The position numbers and the translations under genes were made by a program. DNA of 64,000 nucleotides from Collinsella sp. TM10-22. Its GTDB lineage: Bacteria; Actinomycetota; Coriobacteriia; Coriobacteriales; Coriobacteriaceae. Below the pieces are notes generated by a model. The model was not told the origin of the DNA. It did not search any database and was given only the letters and a program-made list of their open reading frames with translations. The stretch covers positions 29,030 to 93,029 of the forward strand of contig NZ_QSOC01000005.1 of assembly GCF_003466125.1 (NCBI RefSeq). The letters run 5' to 3'. Position 1 is the stretch's first letter. Every line of letters starts with the position of its first letter. Positions 58,361 through 64,000 of this stretch are shown here, in pieces.

Positions 58361-59545
58361 GTGGGCAAAGCTAAGGCTAAAGCGAAGAAAAAGACGACGG
58401 GGGCGCGGGCTAAGCGCGATCGTCGCCGCAAGCTCGCGACCGAGGCTCCCGCATCTGCTGAGGAGCTGCTGGCAAGCGTGCCGGGACTCGACGCGCTGCA
58501 GGACGTTCCGGCGTTTGATGACCTGCCGGTCGATGAAGCCCAGCAGACTGCCTTTGATGATTTCTGCGCACATGCCGAGGAGCCCGAGCAGATGCAGCTT
58601 GGCGCCGTGGTGCGCTTGGATCGCGGGTTTCCGCTGGTGGCTACTGCCGACGACACCTTTCGCGCCGAGCATGCCGTGGGGTTTGCCAAGTCGCGCGGCG
58701 AGGACGAGGTCCTGCTGCCTGCCGTGGGCGACCGTGTGGCGGTGCGCCGCGCTCCCGGGCACGATATGGGCGTGATTGAGTGCGTGCTGCCGCGCCATAC
58801 GAGCTTTGAACGTTGGCGCGGCCGTGCCCGCGGAGAGCGCCAGGTGCTCTGCTCCAACGTGGATAGTGTGCTAATCGTGCAGGCGCTCGGTGCTGGCGAG
58901 GTGCTGCTCGACCGCGTGGCGCGCTCGCTGGTGTTGGCGCTCGACTGCGATGCCGAGCCGGTGGTGGTGCTCACCAAAGCTGACCGCTGCGATGCCGAGG
59001 AGCTCGAGCGCGATCTGGACCGCGTGCGCCGCCTGGTGGGTCCGGACGTGCGCGTGATCGTGACGTCCTCTGCCGAGGGCCGCGGCCTGGACGAGGTCCG
59101 TTCCTGCGTGCCCGCTGGGAGCTGCGCCATGATTCTGGGCGAGTCGGGTGCCGGCAAGTCGACGCTGCTCAATGCACTGCTGGGCCACGATACGTTGGCG
59201 ACCGGCGGTGTGCGCGAACGCGACGATCAGGGCCGCCACACTACCGTTGCGCGCGTGATGGTGGCGCTGCCGGGCGACGCCGGCGTGATCGCCGATGCCC
59301 CGGGCCTGCGCAGCCTACCGCTCGTGGGTCACGAGCGGGGTCTGGCGCGCGCCTTCCCCGAGATTGTCGAGGCATCGCGAGCGTGCCGGTTTGGCGATTG
59401 CACACATACCCATGAGCCGGGTTGCGCCGTTCGCGAGGCCGAGGACGCCGGGCAGATCGACGGCCTGCGTCTGGAAACGTTCCAAAACCTGGCGTCATCC
59501 ATGCGCGTGAGCGCTCAAATGCTCGATCCCGATGTCCATTTGTAA
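58361..59545 (+). CDS. rsgA: Small ribosomal subunit biogenesis GTPase RsgA
   Basis: 394-residue circularly permuted GTPase that checks 30S maturation. The order is OB fold, then G4 (VVVLTKADRC), G1 P-loop (ILGESGAGKSTLLNAL), switch/G3 (DAPGLRSLPL), then the zinc-binding C-x5-C-x-H-x5-C (CRFGDCTHTHEPGC). A basic N-terminal tail (GKAKAKAKKKTTGARAKRDR) extends ~60 residues beyond the usual start and may contact rRNA. GTG 58361 has GGGAGGC 6 nt upstream. Terminator follows at 59563. Confidence 0.94.
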   Translation: MGKAKAKAKKKTTGARAKRDRRRKLATEAPASAEELLASVPGLDALQDVPAFDDLPVDEAQQTAFDDFCAHAEEPEQMQLGAVVRLDRGFPLVATADDTFRAEHAVGFAKSRGEDEVLLPAVGDRVAVRRAPGHDMGVIECVLPRHTSFERWRGRARGERQVLCSNVDSVLIVQALGAGEVLLDRVARSLVLALDCDAEPVVVLTKADRCDAEELERDLDRVRRLVGPDVRVIVTSSAEGRGLDEVRSCVPAGSCAMILGESGAGKSTLLNALLGHDTLATGGVRERDDQGRHTTVARVMVALPGDAGVIADAPGLRSLPLVGHERGLARAFPEIVEASRACRFGDCTHTHEPGCAVREAEDAGQIDGLRLETFQNLASSMRVSAQMLDPDVHL

Positions 59546-59562
59546 TTGATTTTTCCTATGAC

Positions 59563-59597
59563 AGCCGTCTCCCAACTGTTCGGGAGACGGCTTTTTT
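59563..59597 (+). terminator. Terminator after rsgA
   Basis: AGCCGTCTCCC, loop AACTGTT, CGGGAGACGGCT, then TTTTTTGC. Clean Rho-independent signal. Confidence 0.93.
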
Positions 59598-59635
59598 GCT
59601 GTGGAAAAGCCTCGAAACATGCAGTTTGCTGACGT

Positions 59636-59687
59636 GCTGACCAAAACCTTGCCACGAGCTTGACGGGCTGGTCAGTTTTTGGTCAGC
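59636..59687. promoter_or_regulatory. Inverted repeat in the tad operon leader
   Basis: GCTGACCAAAA (59636-59646) and TTTTGGTCAGC (59677-59687), perfect 11-bp arms. 110 nt before the first tad gene; could be an operator or attenuator. Confidence 0.45.
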
Positions 59688-59797
59688 GATTGGTTTGACA
59701 TCGAAAACCAAGATCGCGATTGCGCCGCTTTGCACTCTGACCGCCCAGACAATGGTGGTACGGGCATTCGCCCGGCACTGCCATGAGAGGAGCGGCC

Positions 59798-60457
59798 GTG
59801 AACAAGAGCAAGCGCATCGCCATCAGTCTGGTCGCAGGCGTGCTCGCTGCTCTGCTCTGCATGGTTTACGGCTCGTCGATCCGCTCGCAAGCCGAACAGG
59901 TCCAGGCTGAGACCTTGGCCAAGTACGGGGGCGATCGCGTCGAGGTATGCGTTGCGGCGCGCGATATCGATGTGGGCGAGACCCTCGATGAGACCAATGT
60001 CATAACCCAGGAATGGCTGACGAGCCTGCTGCCGCGTGACGCAGCGACCGAGCTGCGCCAGGTGCGCGGCGACGTGACGACTTCGCGTATTCCCAAAAAC
60101 GCCGTGATCTGCAATGTCTACACCAAGGCCGAGAGCCACAAGCTCGAGGTGCCTAAGGGCAAGGTCGCCGTTTCGGTGGCGGTCGATGCCGAGCACTCGG
60201 TCGGCGGCGCCACGGGCGTGGGCAGCTACGTGGATGTGTATGTGCAAAAAGACGGCGTAACCGATCGGCTGTGCGGCGCGTACGTGATCGATACCAGTGA
60301 GGATTCCGGTGCCACGCGCGAGGGCAAGATCGAATGGGTGACGCTGGCGGCTGACCCCGAAGACGTCAAGGAACTGCTGGGCGCCTCGGGCAAGGGAACG
60401 GTCAGCTTGACGATTCCCGCCACGGCTCGCGGCAAAAAGAGCGGAGGCGACGAGTGA
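59798..60457 (+). CDS. cpaB: Flp/tad pilus assembly protein CpaB (RcpC-like)
   Basis: 219-residue protein with an N-terminal signal anchor (KRIAISLVAGVLAALLCMVYG), an SAF domain (~35-110; VEVCVAARDIDVGETLDETN) and an OB/RcpC-like part (VAVSVAVDAEHSVGGATGVG). CpaB/RcpC controls pilus biogenesis at the membrane. GTG 59798 is preferred because AGAGGAG lies between ATG 59783 and it. Its stop overlaps the next start (ATGATGA), fixing the order of a tad operon. Confidence 0.87.
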   Translation: MNKSKRIAISLVAGVLAALLCMVYGSSIRSQAEQVQAETLAKYGGDRVEVCVAARDIDVGETLDETNVITQEWLTSLLPRDAATELRQVRGDVTTSRIPKNAVICNVYTKAESHKLEVPKGKVAVSVAVDAEHSVGGATGVGSYVDVYVQKDGVTDRLCGAYVIDTSEDSGATREGKIEWVTLAADPEDVKELLGASGKGTVSLTIPATARGKKSGGDE

Positions 60458-62106
60458 TGAAGGCGATCTGGCTTGCGTGCTGCGCGTGCGGCGATTACGG
60501 GCTGTTGCAGCGGGAAGTCGAGGGCCGTGATGCGGGTGCACAGGTGCTTCGCGTGGGTGACCTGGACGGGCTGGTTTCCATGGCGCGGGCGTTTCCGTCG
60601 CGCCGCGGGGCTGCCATCATCGCGGCGTCTCTGTTTGATACCGAAGATGTGCGCAAGACTGTTGCGCGCCTGACGGCCGAAGGCCGCGTGAGTCGCGTGG
60701 TCGTGTTGATAGAAGCGCTCGATCCGTCGGATATCGAGGGGCTGTTTCGCGCGGGGGCGACCGAGGTCATCGCTGCGCACAGTATATGTGGCAACGGGCG
60801 CGCGGGCGAGGGAGCGGTTGATTCCGATCGGCGCATGACGATTGAGCCCGATGCTTTTGTTGATAGGGAACCCGGGGCGCCTCGCGCTACAAGAGGCCCG
60901 CGTGTTGATGATTATGGAAAAGCGGAAGCCGAGCATGGTCGGCGCCCCCGGAACCCCCTTGTATACGATGACGCTGGAGGGCCGGCACAGCATGCTGGCG
61001 ACTCCCCGGCTGTAGATATGGGATACGTGCACGGCGTGAATCTGGCGGATGAACTGGACGAAGTTGAGGGCTTTGCCGGGTGCGGCGAGTTGTCGCCGAT
61101 GCAGCATGAGCAGATTGCACAGAACGAGCCTGCCTCGCAGACCGAACAAGCTGCCATGCCGGCTTGGACGCAGCGTGTGGTTGCGGCGGGGGAGACGGGG
61201 ACGCTGTCACCGACGCCCGCCCCGCCGCTTCAGATGCCGCCGGCAGACGCCGCCGCTCCGCCGCATCGAGCTCCGGTCATCTGCGCCATTTCGGGTTCGG
61301 GCGGTTGCGGCAAGTCGACGATTGTTGCCACCATGGCACACACATCGTCGCTGTTGGGCTTGCGTGCCGCCGTGCTCGACCTGGACCTGATGTTTGGAAA
61401 CCTTTACGACTTGTTAGGCGTCGATGCTCCGCGCGATATAGCGGCACTTATCGAGCCGTCGGCGGCGGGCGCGCTCGCCGAGCCGGATATCGTAGCCGCA
61501 TCGATGCGCGTGGCGCCGGGCGTTACGCTCTGGGGTCCCGTCGCGGCGCCCGAGCAAGCCGAGCTCATGGCACGTCCGGTGGAGCTATTGCTTGATGTTC
61601 TGCGTCGCGAATCCGACGTGGTCTTTATCGATACCTCGGTCTTTTGGGGCGACGCCGTGGCGGCTGCGGTGGCGGCGAGCGACCGTTGTCTGGTCGTTGG
61701 CGATGCGGCGGTGTCGTCCGCGACATCGGCGTCGCGCGTCATTGAACTGGCAAGTCGAGTAGGTGTGCCGCGCACGCGCATGAGCGCTGTGTTCAACCGG
61801 TTCGGTGCGCGCGGGGCAGACGAGGACGTCGCCATGCGCTTTGAGATTGCCTGTGCGTTGAGCTCCAAGATTCGTATCGCCGATGGCGGACAGGATCTCG
61901 CCGCGCTCATGGCGTTTGGGCGCGCTGACGAGGCAGTGGGGCAGACCAGCGCTTTTGCGACCAGTGTGCGCGAGGCCACGCGCGAGATGCTCGTGGAACT
62001 GGGGTGCGCCGTCGGCCCTTGGAGCGATATGGTCGCCGACCGTGCAACACGCACCGAACGCCCGCGTATTCGCCTTCCCTGGTCGCGCGAGGGTGATCAG
62101 CGATGA
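60454..62106 (+). CDS. CpaE/TadZ-type ATPase of the tad pilus
   Basis: 550-residue protein. Residues ~1-120 are a receiver-like (REC/FleQ-type) domain without the phospho-Asp pattern; ~120-280 are a Pro/Glu/Ala-rich linker; ~280-540 a ParA/MinD-type ATPase with deviant Walker A ISGSGGCGKSTIVATM, Walker A' in LDLDLMFGNL and Walker B VVFIDTS. TadZ/CpaE localises the tad machine to a pole. Starts overlap the cpaB stop by four nt (ATG 60454 or 60457); ends overlapping tadA. Confidence 0.87.
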   Translation: MMKAIWLACCACGDYGLLQREVEGRDAGAQVLRVGDLDGLVSMARAFPSRRGAAIIAASLFDTEDVRKTVARLTAEGRVSRVVVLIEALDPSDIEGLFRAGATEVIAAHSICGNGRAGEGAVDSDRRMTIEPDAFVDREPGAPRATRGPRVDDYGKAEAEHGRRPRNPLVYDDAGGPAQHAGDSPAVDMGYVHGVNLADELDEVEGFAGCGELSPMQHEQIAQNEPASQTEQAAMPAWTQRVVAAGETGTLSPTPAPPLQMPPADAAAPPHRAPVICAISGSGGCGKSTIVATMAHTSSLLGLRAAVLDLDLMFGNLYDLLGVDAPRDIAALIEPSAAGALAEPDIVAASMRVAPGVTLWGPVAAPEQAELMARPVELLLDVLRRESDVVFIDTSVFWGDAVAAAVAASDRCLVVGDAAVSSATSASRVIELASRVGVPRTRMSAVFNRFGARGADEDVAMRFEIACALSSKIRIADGGQDLAALMAFGRADEAVGQTSAFATSVREATREMLVELGCAVGPWSDMVADRATRTERPRIRLPWSREGDQR

Positions 62107-63431
62107 GCCTGCAAACGAGGATTAAGGCTGCCGGCGCTGCAGCGACGGCAGCGCCTGTAGATGCAGGGCGTCGCCGCGCGGTGAAACGACGCACCAAGCG
62201 CGCCGTAATGGACCGCATGGGTTACGACGAAGTGGCGCGTATCAGCGCCTATATCGACCCGGCGCTTGCCCGCTCGGAATTGCGTCCCGCGGTGGAGGCG
62301 GCGCTCAATGTTGAGGAGCCGACCGATCTCGCGACGCCCGAGCGCGAGACCATCATCGACGAGATTTTGGATGATGTGGTGGGCTTGGGGCCGTTGCAGC
62401 CGCTCATCGAGGACGACACCGTTACCGAGATCATGATCAACGGCTGCCGCTCGGCTTTCTTTGAACGCGGCGGCGTTTTGTATCCCATCGAGCACGCGTT
62501 TGAGGACGACGAACAGATCCGTGTGCTAATCGACCGCATCATCTCGCCACTTGGCCGCCGTATCGACGAGCGCAGCCCCATTGTCAACGCCCGCCTCAAA
62601 ACGGGCTATCGCGTCAACGCGGTGATTCCGCCTGTGGCGATTGACGGACCGATTCTCACCATCCGAAAGTTCTCGGACCGTATCTGCTCTCTGGACGAGC
62701 TCGTGGGGTTGGGATCGCTGCCGCTTTGGTATGCGCAGCTGCTGTCGTGCGCGGTGTCGCTGCGACAGGACCTGGCGGTTGCGGGGGGCACGGGATCTGG
62801 TAAGACCACCCTGCTCAACGCGTTGTCATGCGAGATTTCCACCGGCGAGCGCATCGTGACGATCGAGGACTCTGCCGAGCTCAAGTTTGCGCATCATCCG
62901 CACGTGGTGCGCCTAGAGGCGCGCGAGGCTTCAATTGAGGGTGAGGGCGCGGTGACGATCCGCGACCTGGTAACTAATGCCCTGCGCATGCGCCCCGACC
63001 GCATCGTGGTGGGCGAGGTGCGCGGTGCCGAGTGCTGCGACATGTTGCAGGCCATGAACACGGGCCACGACGGGTCGCTCACCACACTTCATGCGGGTTC
63101 AGAACAGGAGACCGTGGTGCGCCTGACGTTGCTTGCACGTTATGGCATCGATCTGCCGAGCGAGCTCATCGAGGAGCAGATTGCCATGGCGCTCGACGGC
63201 ATCGTGATGTCCGAGCGCCACGCCGATGGCAGGCGCTTTGTGGCCTCATATTCGGGGGTTCGCCGCGGCGTGTCGGGCGGTGTTGAGCTCGAACGCTACG
63301 TGACTTTCGATGCCGCCGAGTGCACCTGGACGCTCGACCGCGAGCCGCCGTTTATCGCAGAAGGCCTGCGGTCGGGGACGCTTACACAAGAGGAGGTGGA
63401 CGAATGGAGATCGCTATGCCCCTCGTCGTAG
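62103..63431 (+). CDS. tadA: TadA/CpaF secretion ATPase
   Basis: 442-residue hexameric ATPase that powers tad pilus assembly. Signatures: [16 protein letters not shown] in the N-terminal domain, Walker [18 protein letters not shown], Asp box [12 protein letters not shown], Walker [15 protein letters not shown], His box [12 protein letters not shown]. Intact and of normal length. Starts four nt before the TadZ stop (ATGA overlap) and ends 28 nt past the tadB start, showing tight coupling. Confidence 0.94.
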   Translation: MSLQTRIKAAGAAATAAPVDAGRRRAVKRRTKRAVMDRMGYDEVARISAYIDPALARSELRPAVEAALNVEEPTDLATPERETIIDEILDDVVGLGPLQPLIEDDTVTEIMINGCRSAFFERGGVLYPIEHAFEDDEQIRVLIDRIISPLGRRIDERSPIVNARLKTGYRVNAVIPPVAIDGPILTIRKFSDRICSLDELVGLGSLPLWYAQLLSCAVSLRQDLAVAGGTGSGKTTLLNALSCEISTGERIVTIEDSAELKFAHHPHVVRLEAREASIEGEGAVTIRDLVTNALRMRPDRIVVGEVRGAECCDMLQAMNTGHDGSLTTLHAGSEQETVVRLTLLARYGIDLPSELIEEQIAMALDGIVMSERHADGRRFVASYSGVRRGVSGGVELERYVTFDAAECTWTLDREPPFIAEGLRSGTLTQEEVDEWRSLCPSS

Positions 63432-64000
63432 GGGGCTTGGCAGGGCTTTCTGTCGCGACGGCGTGTGGGGCAGAGCCTCGTGTGCCGCAGGTACCGCCGG
63501 CGGAGCTGGCACGTCAGGCGCTCGAGACGGTGGCAGAGAAGCTGCCGCGTGAGCTGGTGGAAAACGATCTGCTGAAAAAGATCGCCCGTTCGTGGGCATC
63601 GTTGGTCCCCACAGATCGCTTTGGGCTTGCTATTGAGGATAACGCGACTCGCCTGGCATTTCTGCTGCTATCGAGCGGTGTCTGCTGCGTTTTGCTAACG
63701 ATGGTGTCGTTATCGCCCCTCGGATTTGCCTTGGGACTTGTTGCCCCGTTTGTCGTTGGCGCCGCCCGGGATGGCTTTGAGAGTCGGCGCGAGCAACACG
63801 ATGTGGAGGAGGCCATGCCCGAGGCGTTTACCGCACTTTCCATGTCGCTTGCCTCGGGACATTCGCTGGCCCAGGGCATGCGCTTTGTGGGCGCTCATGC
63901 GCAAGAGCCGGTGCATACCGAGTTTTTGCGGGTGGCGGCGGCGATCGATTGCGGCATCTCGGCGACCGATGCGCTCGACGACCTGCTTCTCCGCATCGAC
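63404..64000 (+). CDS. tadB: TadB-like type II/IV secretion F-family protein (cut by window end)
   Basis: 199 residues of an inner-membrane platform protein, open at the window edge. ATG 63404 has AGGAGGT 7 nt upstream, inside the tadA end. A hydrophobic N-terminus ([20 protein letters not shown]), cytosolic linker, two membrane segments (FLLLSSGVCCVLLTMVSL and FALGLVAPFVVGAA), then the T2SSF domain start (EEAMPEAFTALSMSLASGHS). This is the usual TadB layout; tadC should follow outside the window. Confidence 0.9.
   Translation, partial: MEIAMPLVVGGLAGLSVATACGAEPRVPQVPPAELARQALETVAEKLPRELVENDLLKKIARSWASLVPTDRFGLAIEDNATRLAFLLLSSGVCCVLLTMVSLSPLGFALGLVAPFVVGAARDGFESRREQHDVEEAMPEAFTALSMSLASGHSLAQGMRFVGAHAQEPVHTEFLRVAAAIDCGISATDALDDLLLRID

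Overview
The window is a high-GC bacterial chromosome segment that best fits a gut actinobacterium of the class Coriobacteriia, most likely Collinsella. The reasons are GC-rich third codon positions, a tad pilus locus with a fused-style CpaE/TadZ, a CbiM-Q-O metal ECF transporter, an acetyl-CoA type MetA, several HutC-type GntR regulators paired with SIS-domain sugar-phosphate proteins, and many short inverted-repeat elements between genes. The genus is an inference from gene content, not a database match.

Layout. 1-5 kb: 3' part of mfd, a PAP2 phosphatase, a threonine aldolase and a GNAT acetyltransferase. 5.3-19.6 kb: a carbohydrate region with three GntR/UTRA regulators, three FrlB/FraB-like SIS proteins, a mannose-family PTS (EIIAB, EIIC, EIID), a HAD phosphatase and an EamA exporter, with yitT and recQ interspersed. 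I read it as uptake and deglycation of Amadori-type sugar-amines or related amino sugars. Each regulator has its own tandem-repeat operator, and one operator occurs at three promoters. 19.7-26.6 kb: a 2-hydroxyacid dehydrogenase, metAA, 5-formyl-THF cyclo-ligase, hicAB and a 1012-residue M16C peptidase. 26.6-32.1 kb: a lower-GC accessory stretch with an AlbA_2/ATPase regulator behind an array of GAGAGATA repeats, an HNH nuclease, a zinc-ribbon protein, orphans and tRNA-Val(GAC).

32.3-42 kb: a VanRS-like two-component system, a VTT/DedA membrane protein with direct-repeat boxes in its promoter, a scar where the end of a polyprenyl synthetase gene abuts the end of an IS30 transposase gene, a second EamA exporter, a DUF4012 envelope protein and glmM. 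42.4-51.1 kb: an M32 carboxypeptidase, a T-box controlled pheS-pheT operon, and a CbiM/NikM-Q-O transporter behind a NikR-like palindrome, which suggests nickel rather than cobalt. 51.2-59.5 kb: a zinc-dependent phospholipase C-like protein, a DUF559/Vsr-like orphan, pyruvate kinase, a calcium-type P-ATPase and rsgA. 59.8-64 kb: the start of a tad/Flp pilus operon (cpaB, cpaE/tadZ, tadA, tadB cut by the window end).

Intergenic space is rich in palindromic elements: one 123-bp element in two copies, several short motifs in two or three copies, and single elements with perfect 20-26 bp arms. They look like MITE or REP-type repeats and are the most pervasive structure not explained by genes.
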